Notes: a model not told the origin generated them from the letters alone. DNA of 64,000 bases from Choristoneura fumiferana (GCF_025370935.1 NC_133491.1:11084530-11148529), one strand, 5' to 3'; shown: positions 21,581 through 32,174, counted from the first letter of the stretch. Numbers and translations: made by a program.

Positions 21581-23444
21581 AAAATCTAAAGAATCCATTA
21601 ATGTTACTCGTAATTTAAGAGTCGCTGAACTAATAAATGTTGTTCAGTTTAGCGAGTATAATTATGATCTATGTTTTAATTAGTTGCTCGTGTTACAGGC
21701 CACACCCTGTACCTATATTTAATGTTGATTGTAAAAGCTCTTACTTAATTAACGGCTGTACCTCAAGTTGTCTGTAGACAGTATAATATCAAAGATAAAA
21801 GATTCAGGGCTTGTCATATCAAGTTTGGGTGATTTTTTGGTCCACCCTTATTTACAACATCTAAGGTCTCATTTACATTTAACAACAGGTAAAATAAAGG
21901 TCAACTACTGGTCAGTTTTAAATAGGTACATATTAGCTTTTAAACAATAGTCAATTTACTATCTCATGAAATGAACATGACACAGTACAGTCATTATTAA
22001 CGAAGCTTAAAACGCGAGTTTCATTTTAAGCATCATAATAAATGTTCTATAGAATATGAAACTGAACTTTTATGATGTTTTAAATAATAAACATAGTCTC
22101 GCTATTGGACGGCGTTATTATTTCATTCCGCCATTATAACTTGTTCAAAGGTTGTTGTTTTTAATAATCGGTCTGGTTTTAAATATTCTATGTACCTACT
22201 AAAAGGACATTTAATAAAATACTAGTGTACTTTTTACCGTGGTCTATTTCCATTCTATGAAGAAGCATCGCTTAATATTACTTGTTTCAAAACTAAGCAG
22301 TTGAAAATTTGCGACCATACAAGTATATATCCTCATTCTGTTTGCAAATATCGGAATAAAAATTATATCCAGCGTAGTCCATTTCAGTGTGAAAGAGTAA
22401 CAAACACACTTTCAAAAAGCGCGTTTATATTTAATATTAAATAGTAGGAATATAACATTCAATACCATCAAGAATTTAAATTAAGTTGTTTTATGACTTG
22501 TGTCCTCGCTATTACATCATGACATTATAATTCGGTTCACACCGGGCTGATTTTAACAGCTCGGCGTGATTGCCAATCATTTTGATGATCAAATCTGTAA
22601 TGTTATAATTGCCAGGTTAACATATAGTTTAGTGCCCAACCATAACGAGTCATTGCATCCCATAACAACAATAAATTAAACCGATTACGGCGACTAGTGC
22701 TGGCTCGTGCTTATAATTTTTCCCCCCTTTTTAAGTGTAACTTATCTAAGATACAATAGTTTATTAGCAACTGCTCGTCACCTTTTATTTTACAAAATAT
22801 TGTGGTCTTTCTCATCATTCTACTTGTTAAAAACTGCGTTTCTTCAGCAATGATTAAATAGTTTATTTTAAGTACGAGTGTATTTAAATGACGTTGAAAG
22901 TCATAAAAAAAATCATTGCACGAAAATTTTCTCGCGTCAATATATTCATCCTCATCCTGACGTACCACAGACATTTTTCTATTTGCCGCCAAATTGTAAA
23001 ACAAATGACGAATTTAATACATACTCAATGGCGCAGAGTTCCACTTTCAAAATTAAAACTTATTTTTTATTATATTTTTTTACAAGTGGCCAGTTCTAAA
23101 AACTTTCAGTGTCGCCCTCGCGGTAGGTAGCTTATTTTTTAGTCTTACAATTTCGCAGGTAAGGTAACCCAAAATAACCAACCCTTTATATAAAATATAA
23201 AACTACGCAAGAAGAAAATGGTCACAAAATCAGTACAGTTAATAATTAATACTGAATACCTACTTACTCAGTATTCATTTTAATTATGACTTTACTTATA
23301 TGACTGAGTATAATAAGCTATTATTTTATGCTTGGCTATTGTTATTTATGTTACGATCTTTTGTTTCAGGTCCAGTTTCCAGCTCCCTCAGTAGCAGGGA
23401 ACTTATGCAAAAGTCTCTAGTTGTCGTAAAGTCGACTCGTCTTA
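21581..23444. other. Long AT-rich stretch, nothing recognised
   Basis: Overlapping short frames near 22.7-23.1 kb on both strands show no domain. Confidence 0.5.
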
Positions 23445-23765
23445 TCATTTCACTAGACACGTTCAGTGATATGATAAAATATTTACCTACTGTAACATGG
23501 TATAGGTGATTTGATGAAATCTCAGAACTGGTTCAGTGAAATAAGTACCTAAATATGTACTTAGATATAATTTTTACTCTCGTTTCACCATCTCGCTGAC
23601 GTGTTTCGGGGATTTTATCAAATCGCTAAACAAATCTGATGAAAAGAAAACACAAGTTACTTTTTTTGGCTGATTTCGACATTTCATTAAACAGATTCAG
23701 GGATTTGATCAAATTACCTCATATACTTACCTTAGCTTAGAGATTTGTTCAAATCTCTGTTTTGG
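23445..23765. repeat. Cluster of degenerate GATTTGATNAAATC words
   Basis: Near-palindromic words recur: GTGATTTGATGAAATCTC, GGGATTTTATCAAATCG, AGGGATTTGATCAAATTACC, GAGATTTGTTCAAATCTC, each next to TTCAGTG-like spacers. It is probably a decayed foldback or a small local array. Confidence 0.55.
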
Positions 23766-23850
23766 CATTTCCCTGTAGCATATACATACCTACATATATG
23801 GAATTTAATTGAAATGTGTTTATACATGACAAGTATATTTTCTGTGAGTA

Positions 23851-23981
23851 CAGTCGATCAAAATGAATCATGACCTTTGTGCTACTAATGTCATGTTGAC
23901 ATATCATACTCTTGCCAAGAAAATAGTAAAATTGATTATTAAAAGGTTCCACCCTAGGCCATGATTCAATTTGTTCGACTG
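23851..23981. mobile_element. Rep-G MITE, complete, TA-flanked
   Basis: 131 bp between TA dinucleotides (23849-23850 and 23982-23983). Terminal inverted repeats CAGTCGATCAAAATGAATCA and TGATTCAATTTGTTCGACTG. The inner inverted words are CCTTTGTGCTACTAATGTC on the left and AAAGGTTCCACCC on the right. TA target and CAGT ends indicate a Tc1/mariner-type transposase acting in trans. Confidence 0.85.
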
Positions 23982-24296
23982 TACCTATGCTGACTTGGAT
24001 CAAATATTACAAGTCCTATTTAATTTACACATAGGGAAAGCGTGCCAATAGTTGACGTCCCAACAGTTGACGTATTTATGTCAGTAGCAATAGAGATGAC
24101 AGCCGGTGCCATCTATTAGGTACTAGCATGTCGAACACTCGGACATTTACTTAATGAGGGCAAAGTAATGTTTTAAAAATAACAATTGAAAAAAAAATAT
24201 TAACTGCGTTTCCTGTACTGTTTACTATGTGTTTGTGTTCAATAAAGAGTTATTGCATTGTATTGTGTGTATATAAACATAATATAAACAATAAAG

Positions 24297-24556
24297 ATGA
24301 CCGGATGGCCAAGTGGTTAGAAAACCTGACTACGAAGCTTGAGGTCTCGGCTCGATTCCCGGCCGGGGCAGATATTTGTGTGAATAACACGAATGTTTGT
24401 TCTCGGTTCTTGGATGTTTAATATGTATAAAAGTTTGTATTTATCAATATAAGTATGTTTAACCATTGCCTAGTGTCCATAGTACAAGCTTTGCTTAGTT
24501 TGGAACTTGGTCAATTGGTGTCAGATTGGTGTTGGAGTTGGATTTATTTATTAAAG
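24297..24556 (+). mobile_element. SINE-2 copy, best-preserved head
   Basis: Head GACCGGATGGCCAAGTGG holds a perfect A-box TGGCCAAGTGG. B-box region GGCTCGATTCCCGGCC. Body GATATTTGTGTGAATAACAC and CATTGCCTAGTGTCCATAG; tail TTTATTTATT. Class III Pol III promoter expected within the head. Confidence 0.87.
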
Positions 24557-24571
24557 TATCCATACTTTTTT

Positions 24572-25100
24572 TTTTTATATTATAAATGCGAAAGTAACTC
24601 TGTCTGTCTGTCTGTCTGTTACGCTTTCACGCCTAAACCGCTGAACCGATTTTGATGAAATTTGGTACAGACATAGAATAGACCTTGGGAAAGAACATAG
24701 GATATCTTTTTTTGCGAAAAAAAGGCTTTAAGGGGTTAAAATAGGGGATGAAAGTTTATAAGGTGGAAGTTCGTCGTTGTCGAAGATAAAACCATGAAAC
24801 TTGGCTTTTAGGCACTTAATCCATACTATCCATACTAATATTATAAATGCGAAAGTAACTCTGTCTGTCTGCCTGTCTGTCTGTCTGTCTGTCTGTCTGT
24901 TACGCTTTCACGCCTAAACCGCTGAACCGATTTTGATGAAATTTGGTACAGACATAGAATAGACCTTGGGAAAGAACATAGGCTATCTTTTTTTGTGAAA
25001 AAAAGGCTTTAAGGGGTTAAAATAGGGGATGAAAGTTTATAAGGTGGAAGTTCGTCGTTGTCGAAGATAAAACCATGAAACTTGGCTTTTAGGCACTTAA
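24572..25100. repeat. Recent tandem duplication of a Rep-J-like 5' segment (261-bp offset)
   Basis: Two nearly identical units start at about 24581 and 24842: TATAAATGCGAAAGTAACTC, a (TCTG)n run, CGCCTAAACCGCTGAACCG, GAAATTTGGTACAGACATAG, TAGGGGATGAAAG, ACCATGAAACTTGGCTTTTA. They differ at very few bases, plus about four extra TCTG/CCTG units in the second. It reads into the next array. Confidence 0.9.
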
Positions 25101-25630
25101 TAAGAAATAAATCGATATTTGTTTGAGCTTTTTTGAAAATTTGACCTGTATGGGGGTGAAATAGGGGATGAAAAATTTATATGGAAGGTCGTCATTATCG
25201 AAGATAAAGCGATGAATCTTTCTTAAACTTGCCATTTCGGCACGTGATAAGAAGTAAATAGATATTTTTTTGCGCCTTTTTTTATTATTTCCTGTGAGGG
25301 GGTGAAATAGGGGATGAAAGTTTATATGGAAGATCGTCATTGTCGAAGATAAATCAATGGTTCTCTATGAAACTTGGCATTTGGGCACGTGATAAGAAAT
25401 AAATATATATTTGTTAGCGCGTTTTTTTAAATTCTTCCTGTGAGGGGGTGAAATAGGGGATGAAACTTTGTATGGAAGATCGTCGTTGTCGAAGATAAAT
25501 CGATGGTTTTTCATGAAACTTGGCATTTGGGCATGTGATAAGAGATAAATAGATATTTATTAGCGCGTTTTTTATAAGTCTTCCTGTGAGGGGGTGAAAT
25601 AGAGGATGAAACTTTATAATAAATAACAAA
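25000..25630. repeat. Tandem array with about 140-146 bp period
   Basis: GAAATAGGGGATGAAA recurs near 25022, 25161, 25305, 25451 and 25595, each followed by a GGAAG.TCGTC.TTGTCGAAGA block and CATGAAACTTGGCATTTGG. Units have diverged with indels. The proline/phenylalanine-rich minus-strand frames are translation of this repeat, not genes. Confidence 0.88.
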
Positions 25631-25904
25631 TACGTCATTACAAAAAAAAACAAAGAAAAATAAAAGTTCCTTATTCTAAATCTAACAAGAAGTTATAGTC
25701 TTAAGTGTAAATCTTTCTTCAATCTTTTATGAATGGGGGGTGGGGGGAGCAGTTCCCATAAGGCACGTCGTTAAAGGGGGCAGCCGGCAGAACGAGTAGG
25801 AAGTCGGCGCTTAGCTGCAACCGCTCACTCAAGAGCACAGAGGACGCTTTATCGTACAGTACTAAATTATTGCAATACGAATATTCTGTATTAAACATTA
25901 GGTA
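25631..25904. other. Non-coding; G-rich patch
   Basis: GGGGGGTGGGGGGAGCAG near 25735; otherwise unremarkable. Confidence 0.5.
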
Positions 25905-26039
25905 CACTTCTTTGTTGCTCTGAAGATGAGCTCTGGTTGGGTTCGAAACGCGTCAGTGTAGTGTGGTGGTGGTGATAGATGGGTTTGAGTGATTTGTGTG
26001 TGTTCTTACATAAATTGCATAAACCTAGCTATCATAAGG
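25905..26039 (+). repeat. Rep-E repeat
   Basis: CTCTGAAGATGAGCTCTGG, GAAACGCGTCAGTGTAGTG, GTGATAGATGGGTTTGAGTG, GTGTGTGTTCTTACA and AGCTATCATAAGGTCGCC. The reverse complement of the same series occurs at 41.31-41.49 kb. Parent element unknown to me. Confidence 0.75.
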
Positions 26040-26252
26040 TCGCCAATTTACCTAGCCCCAAACTAAACAAAGCTTGTACTATGGATACTAGGCAACGGAT
26101 AAACATACTTATATACCTACACATACACACACACATACACATACTTATATATAAATACATATAAATACATATTATCTGCCCCGGCCGGAAGTCGAACTCG
26201 GGACCTCAAGCTTCGTAGTCAGGTTCTCTAACCACTTTGCTATCCGGTCGTA
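26040..26252 (-). mobile_element. SINE-2 copy with expanded CA/TA region
   Basis: Reverse sense: GACCGGATAGCAAAGTGG head, CTACGAAGCTTGAGGTCC, GAGTTCGACTTCCGGCC, then a (CA)n/(TA)n tract and CCGTTGCCTAGTATCCATAG. It abuts Rep-E without a spacer. Confidence 0.82.
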
Positions 26253-26374
26253 AATAATGAAAATCAATATTTTATACTTAATTACTATTCGTCAATCCTA
26301 TGTGAATGACAGAAAACCAGAGTGATGGACTGAACTGACACCAGAATGAGCATGTAGGTAACCGAAGTTGTACA

Positions 26375-26496
26375 CTCAAGTGCAAAGATATTAACACGAC
26401 CAAAGTGACAAAAATATGTACACACGACCTTAATGTTATGTGCATAAAGTCGTGTACACATATTTTTGAAACTGGCCGTATCGATATCTTTGCTAC
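26375..26496. mobile_element. Foldback MITE
   Basis: Inverted arms of about 50 bp: AGTGCAAAGATATTAACACG and AAAAATATGTACACACGAC on the left, CGTGTACACATATTTTTGAA and CGATATCTTTGCTACTGTAC on the right, with a short ATGTTATGTGC centre. No coding potential. Confidence 0.75.
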
Positions 26497-26619
26497 TGTA
26501 CGCTAGTTTATGACCGCAGTGCTCGCAAGTCAGCGCGGTCACGCGGCGCGCGCGTCTTGATTCTCGAGGAATCTCCGCTTTCCGAGTACTGCACCATGAC
26601 TTAAGTTTTATTCCCTTAC

Positions 26620-26720
26620 TATCCTTCATCGTCATCATCGTCAACTGATAGTCCACTGCTGGATCAGCCACTATAGCCACATAGGCCTCCACAACGACCG
26701 GTCTTGCGACCTGCGAACTT
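26620..26720 (-). repeat. LINE 3'-end-like fragment
   Basis: ATCGTCATCATCGTCAACTG, TAGTCCACTGCTGGATC, ATAGGCCTCC: reverse of the GGCCTATGTCCAGCAGTGG...GATGATG end used by RTE LINEs and SINE-1. Confidence 0.4.
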
Positions 26721-26726
26721 TACTAA

Positions 26727-26881
26727 CCCCCTTATTCATAAAACTTAACAAGCCTATGTTAACTAACAAATGCTTTGTCCCTTTCTAACAAATACAAATG
26801 TCGAAGTGACAGATAAGGACAAACGAATTTTAGCGGCATTTTAACTAAAATAGGTTTGATTGTCGTTTATGAATAAGGGGG
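26727..26881. mobile_element. PIF/Harbinger-like MITE, copy 1
   Basis: 155 bp, flanked by TAA (26724-26726 and 26882-26884), which fits the TWA target of PIF/Harbinger. TIRs CCCCCTTATTCATAAA and TTTATGAATAAGGGGG, with imperfect inner symmetry. It is the reverse complement of the copy at 56916-57070 with only about one mismatch in 155 bp. Confidence 0.9.
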
Positions 26882-27074
26882 TAAGTCTTTAATCCACCTT
26901 GTAGGGGTCCTTTCCAGGGTTTCAAACTCAATGCATATGTAGTCGCATAATTTTCACAATTACTTGGCCACTGAAACTGTATTTTTTTAATATTTAAATG
27001 GTCATCCGATAGAAAACTGTAGGTTATGTTAGGTTTGTTTTATAACACTTAAACAATTGATGGATTCAGAGGGG

Positions 27075-27215
27075 GGGGGATACATCGGTTAGCTGTTCGT
27101 TGTAGTACCCAATCCGCACTGGGCCCACGTGGGCAAAGTCCGAGCTATCCATTGCTGAGAGGAGGCCTGTGTCCAGCAGTGGGACGTATGTAGGCTGAAG
27201 TGATGATGGATGATA
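27075..27215 (+). mobile_element. SINE-1, 5'-truncated
   Basis: GTACCCAATCCGCACTGGGC, then GAGGAGGCCTGTGTCCAGCA, GTGGGACGTATGTAGGCTG and GTGATGATGGATGAT. The tRNA head is absent. Confidence 0.75.
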
Positions 27216-27284
27216 ACGGGCTGTGATCACGCACGCTGCGCGGGAGCTTGTTAAAGGTAGGAAATCGTGGTGATATATGTCTGC

Positions 27285-27752
27285 GGCCGATCGTAAAATC
27301 CGCCAGATCACGAAATTCCTAGGCATATCATGAAATGGCGCCATTTCATGATATGCCTGAGAAACAATACGGCAGATCGATTAGAGCAACGCATTCGTCG
27401 ATATTCCTAGCTCTATACCGGACACATCGAGATATGCCGAAAAAAGAAAAATTTAGGTACGACGAGCGTAGCGAGGAGTGGTTATAATTAATTGTGACCA
27501 CCACGCACGAGCCGAGCGAGCGAAGTTCCAGAACCGATAGGGCGGCGTGTTATGATATGCCTAGGAATTTCATGATCTGCCTAAACTGGCCAAATCATGA
27601 AATGGCGGCGTCTCATGATATGCCTAGGAATTTCATGATTTGCCTAAACGTCACTAGGCAAATCGTTAAATGTTGAGTTTTGAAAGATATGGCGGATGTC
27701 CCTCAGCCAATTCATGAAATGGCGCCATTTCACGATATGCCGGGCGGCTAGT
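27285..27752. repeat. Rep-K palindrome-rich repeat, copy 1
   Basis: Starts GCGGCCGATCGTAAAA, as does the 62.5 kb copy. It includes a perfect 38-bp palindrome at 27321-27358 (half-site CATTTCATGATATGCCT). Further TCATGATNTGCC words in both orientations are joined as GATATGCCTAGGAATTTCAT. It ends near CCATTTCACGATATGCC. The centre (27360-27540) carries GACGAGCGTAGCGAGGAG and GAGCCGAGCGAGCGAAG. No protein is recognised. Confidence 0.8.
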
Positions 27753-28194
27753 ATATAATAACAAAAATACTGTAGTTTTTGGATCTCTGCAAAATACCAT
27801 TAACTCTATAAGTCTAGATACATTTTCGGATTAAATATACATTTTAGTCCTTATTAAAAGAACTAGTTAAGTGCGAATCGAATTCGCACACAAAGGGTTT
27901 CATTCCGAGCCACCATGCATTGGTCATTACAAAAAACGACCAATAAAAATAACGCTGGATAAACAAGTTTGTTCTGTTCCTCACACTCAGTGAACTTTCA
28001 ACTTTATTATTTGTAGTCATAGCGGTCGCTCGGTGAAAATTCCAACTTTCAGTGTCAAACGCTAGGTTACTTTTGAATAGGCCGTCCGGATGGGCGAAAG
28101 CAATAGCTTGGACCGGAGTAGGGGACTCTAAAAAGACCCTCATGTTGCTAATAAGAACATCACTAACACTTATCAAGGGGCAAGTAAACAAGGG
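27753..28194. other. Non-coding, nothing recognised
   Basis: A minus-strand 115-codon frame shows no domain. Confidence 0.5.
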
Positions 28195-28430
28195 GGGGGC
28201 GGCAACCTTGGCCGCGCACGCGCAGCTGCGAGATCACCTGCTCGACGGCCATATTGCAAGTACGCGAAACAATTCTTATTAACGATTTCGGCGTCAAAAA
28301 TGTTGTTGGCATTTACTGTTTCTGTCGTGTCGCGTTGTGTCAATTTTGGCGATTGATTTTGAAACGAATGGGGGCTAGTTGACGAAAAAGGTACCGCTAG
28401 ATGGCGTTGGTGCAATAAAGTGCATTTCAT
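28195..28430. promoter_or_regulatory. Promoter-like GC island: NRF1, YY1 and CTCF-like motifs
   Basis: CGCGCACGCGCA at 28213-28224 fits the NRF1/Ewg consensus YGCGCAYGCGCR exactly. GGCCATATTG at 28247-28256 is YY1/Pho-like. CCGCTAGATGGCG at 28394-28406 is close to the insect CTCF core AGATGGCG. The patch is GC-rich in an AT-rich setting. No adjoining exon is visible. Confidence 0.4.
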
Positions 28431-28514
28431 TTTTATTTAACATTTCTACCACGTTTGATTTATAACTTAATGAGATAACAAGGCACAAGTGGCAAACAGT
28501 CATTAAGCTACTAA

Positions 28515-28524
28515 CGCCATCTAG
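28515..28524 (-). promoter_or_regulatory. Second CTCF-like motif
   Basis: CGCCATCTAG, the inverted counterpart of the motif at 28397; the pair is convergent and about 115 bp apart. Confidence 0.3.
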
Positions 28525-28764
28525 TGATATTTTATTTATCAATTAACAACAACTGGCAAAAGCCATTTCAAAAAACGATTTTTGCCCTTGCCCTGAATAA
28601 CACACTAAGAAGCCTATTTTACACAGAGATAGTTTAATAGGCACTAATTAACAAATAAATAACAAAAAAACAAAGCTTATCTCTTTATTTGTATTGAGAA
28701 TTAAAAGCGCAGAAAGGAAACTCGAAGTACCTACCAACAATGCAGAATGAATTTACGACATTTA

Positions 28765-28898
28765 GGGGCTGTTTCACCATCCATTGATTACCGACGGTTA
28801 AATGTGATGCCGTCTCCGTCTATTCGAACAAAACAAATAGAGACGGCATCACACCTAACCGCCAGTTAACGCTAATCAATGGATGGTGAAACAGCCCC
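28765..28898. mobile_element. PIF/Harbinger-like MITE, second family
   Basis: 134 bp flanked by TTA (28762-28764; 28899-28901). TIRs of 26 bp are perfect, outer part GGGGCTGTTTCACCATCC. Inner partial symmetry: GATGCCGTCTC and GAGACGGCATC. Confidence 0.9.
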
Positions 28899-28901
28899 TT
28901 A

Positions 28902-30571
28902 ATATAAATTGCATATATAAAAAGTAAAAGATACCACGTGGCGACGGCGTGGCGCGAAAACGAGCGTAATCAATAACCATAGACAAAACATCTTCCTCGG
29001 TACATTAATAAACTTATTACTGGCCATTAAAAAATCAATGGATTGAAGTTCACTGCACTTACAAAAGGCGGGAAAGTTTTTAAATTGATCGTTCCATTTA
29101 AACCTTGACAGCGTTCGTATTTTGAAATTCAATCGGGCAATGGGCAATTACACTTTCGATTTTGGCGGGGAATCGAACGGATGTTTGTTTTGTTTTTAAA
29201 ATACAGAAGTAAATGTCAAGTGCTTTTTTTTCTTAAGGCAAAGGCGTACTAGCGATGTAGGCATTAAAAACGCATTAATATGTATTACATACACATACCA
29301 TAAATTTCTGCAGTTGCAGCTTTGTTTGTTACTATCTATTACTAATAAACAACTGCAAAAGGTAAAGCGTTAGGGTAAAAAGTGAATTAACTGCTTCTTA
29401 CATTCTATTATTAGACTATCGATAAAAGCTATAGGTTTACTTTTATTTAATAGTCCTTTTCTACCGATGCATGTACCTACTGGAGCACGTGTTTCGAATG
29501 GTTACTTATTCCGTCAGTATCTTTTGACTTTTTTTATACAACGAAATATTTTTTTATTCTACATATCAAATTATTTTGCAAGATTCGCTTTATGCCGCCA
29601 GACTGATCTTACTCGTAGCTATAAGATTGCGTCTAAAGAAAAAAACAAACAAATAGTCACTTGATCATTTTATTTTTATTTGGTAGGTACAGATAAATTA
29701 GATTATCCCTCTGTTATTTAAAACAAAATATTCTAAACCTCTGACCGTCAACTTTTTTATTCGCGTAATAAAAATCCTGTCAAAATAAAAATATTAAGGC
29801 GTTTTAATTTAAAACCAGAAGCAAGTTGAGTTCAAAATCCAAATGTAGAGGTCGAAAACACCTTGCCTACAAAAAACACTAATGCAAAAGGCAGGTGGAC
29901 ATTAAACTTAAGGATCTGGGTTTCGGCTGCTTATCTTAAAGTGTAAGGAAATTGTAAATTGGTGTACAAAAATAGATGTTAGCAAAGGTCTTTTGTGTGC
30001 AGAAGCAAAAAGGAAAGTGCTGCGGTAGACAAACGATCGTAGAAATTGACGCGTCCTTTTGGTGTCTCTTCGTTGTCCGAAACATATGCATGCTAGCTGG
30101 TTGGTAACATAAATTAAATTATCACAGACATTGTCGTTTATTTTGTCTATGAACGAGTTCTATATGTATCTTTTGGAGCTTCGTCCATCTTTGTAATTAA
30201 GAGGGACTGTTCAATTCAACTCTATCTATATTGTCGTATATTTCGGGCAAGGTCACTGGATCACCGGACTAGTACACCGGTATGCGCTATTTTCAGCCGT
30301 GAATCACCTATTAATAAATTTTCCTGTTCATAATTTTAGAATTCGGCCGGATATTACGGAATTGGCGAAATGAAATCGTCGATATATCTAAAAAAATCTA
30401 GATGTTGGTGCCACAGCACGACACAGCTTTTCATATAAAAACAGTCATATTTTCTTCCCAGCTTTATAAATGTGCTTAATTAATCAATTTCTTACTTGTA
30501 TTTATTCCTCTAGTCTAGTGAATCTGAGAGAAAAAGAAGAAAGAAAGAAGAACAGAATACATCTAGTGTAC
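28902..30571. other. Long AT-rich stretch, nothing recognised
   Basis: No repeat boundary or convincing frame. Confidence 0.5.
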
Positions 30572-30709
30572 TGTGAGGCGATGGGAGACGAGTGAACACT
30601 AGGAGTTCCGAGTAAATACTGCCTTTATTGTATATGCTTAGGACTATTATATACTATACATAATGGGAGAGTGTGAGTGTGGCGCAGCTCACACTACACT
30701 AGGATCACA
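30572..30709 (-). mobile_element. Possible solo LTR or LTR fragment
   Basis: Minus strand begins TGTGATCCTAGTGTAGTGTG and ends CATCGCCTCACA (TG...CA). It contains an AATAAAGGCAGTATTTACTC polyadenylation-like signal, and a purine-rich GCAGAGAAAAAAAC run lies just upstream. These are LTR-like features. No second LTR, primer-binding site or target duplication was found. Confidence 0.35.
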
Positions 30710-31394
30710 AATGATTGTTTTTTTCTCTGCATAAGTAGACTTCACTTTACAAGTGTAGCCCTTACTTGAATTTCACATCACAAATCTCTTCATTTCTTAC
30801 GGTACTCCACCAAACAGTAATTGGTCGTCATGTTACTTTTTGTCCCTTGGCAAACGGAAGAATTCGACAGCACTCTCTTCAACCTCTAGTTCCGTTTATG
30901 ACGCGAGTTTTCTCCTTTCGTTAACTTTTATCTTACTAAAAGCCACGGTCAATTTAAACTGGAGTCTACCTCTTCGCTGGTGGTATAAGTCTAGAAACAG
31001 ATCAATGTCATCATTACTATAAATTGGATCTTGCTTATTTCATGGGTAACTTTACTTTTAAGCAATTTTTCAACGTCTCACGATAATACTTTTTTTGCCC
31101 TTAAAGGGTTTAAAGGAGCAGATGTCAAGATGTTGCAGATGGTGGGATTAATGATCAAATTTTACCCTTTTCTTGTTTCGTTAAGTCTCTGAAGGTTTGA
31201 TACGCTAGTGTGAGCTAGAAGACACGTCTGTTTATTGTAAGAGTACAAATGCTTAGTGGGAATTATGTCGTTCAAAAATAAGAGTTATTTTGCAGATTTG
31301 CTTGTGTTATGTCTCAGCGCATTTTTATTTTCACAAGCTTTTATTTAATTTTAAATATACATTCGTGTGTTATTAGATAAGTAGGTTTTAGTAG
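30710..31394. other. Possible decayed element interior, otherwise unassigned
   Basis: Minus strand 30770-31025 gives peptide-like words (SNDDIDLFLDLYHQRRGRL) with stops, which might be retroelement interior upstream of the LTR-like segment. No family recognised. Confidence 0.25.
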
Positions 31395-31530
31395 GTAGGT
31401 AGGTTGTTCCACTGCTGGGCAAAGGCCTCCCCTTTCTCCTTCCACTCGCAAGTCAGAGATGGCTTCGGCAAAGTGTTGCCAGTCCAGCTGGAATAGCTCC
31501 AATTCATCAATCAATTCATTTATTTTCGAC
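31395..31530 (-). repeat. LINE 3'-end-like fragment
   Basis: Minus-strand words AGGGGAGGCCTTTGCCCAGC and AGTGGAACA resemble the EAFAQQW end of RTE ORFs, and AGCTGGACTGGCAACACTTT precedes them. No GATGAT tail. Confidence 0.4.
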
Positions 31531-31898
31531 GTAGTTTGAACATAGCCCTTCTTCCTGGAGCAATGTGGAGGTAAACTCGATTTAAAACGTGATTTATCCT
31601 GTTTTTCATAAAATATATAGTCCATAGTGTTAGTTACACTGAATACAAAACTTAACTTCATCTTCTATAATACTCGTATTACAAGCGCATAAAAGAAATG
31701 GCATACCTATTACATTAATGCCATGACATAATCACAAGGTACAAACAAATAATAAAACACTAGCTCCTTCGTAACTAAAGGGCCGAATTTGCCGAATATC
31801 AATTAGTGGCAGCACTAGGAATCCATGACCGCGAGCAAGCGCGTACGCATGCTTAATACTTGCTAGGGTTGTGCGCCATACTATGCACCTATATTTAA

Positions 31899-31963
31899 TT
31901 GAAACCATTTTGATACATGATAAATTTGTATCAAAAATTCATCATGTATCGAAATGGTTTCAA
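31899..31963. repeat. 22-bp stem hairpin, miRNA-precursor-sized
   Basis: Arm TTGAAACCATTTTGATACAT...GA (31899-31920) pairs with 31942-31963; the single mismatch becomes a G-U wobble in RNA. The loop is 21 nt. It is either a small foldback or a transcribed hairpin; nothing here shows transcription. Confidence 0.6.
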
Positions 31964-32174
31964 AATGTAGCAAGTTTGAAACGATCCTGGCTGGACTACC
32001 AGGATGTCATTAACAGATTATTGTATTGTATGCAAAATTTCAGCTCAATCGGTAACCGGGAAGTGGATCAGATTTAATTTGCAAGATTTGATGACAAACA
32101 TCGGGACAGATGGAACTAAAGAAAAAAGGTTGTAAAAATCAATTGAAATTAGCACATTTTTCTATTCTTTTTTA

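Noticed and set aside
24600..24900. CRISPR-like or direct-repeat array
   Set aside because: The repeats are (TCTG)n microsatellites inside a dispersed element in a eukaryotic genome; no spacer-repeat pattern.
25089..25653. Minus-strand frames with repeated FHPLFHPLTG peptides
   Set aside because: The peptide repeats follow the DNA tandem unit with unrelated phase and stops; not a gene.
26101..26175. Z-DNA-like (CA)n/(TA)n tract as a regulatory element
   Set aside because: It is an expanded simple repeat inside SINE-2; no independent support.
30572..31025. Complete LTR retrotransposon
   Set aside because: Only one LTR-like segment, no paired LTR, binding site or recognisable gag/pol domains.
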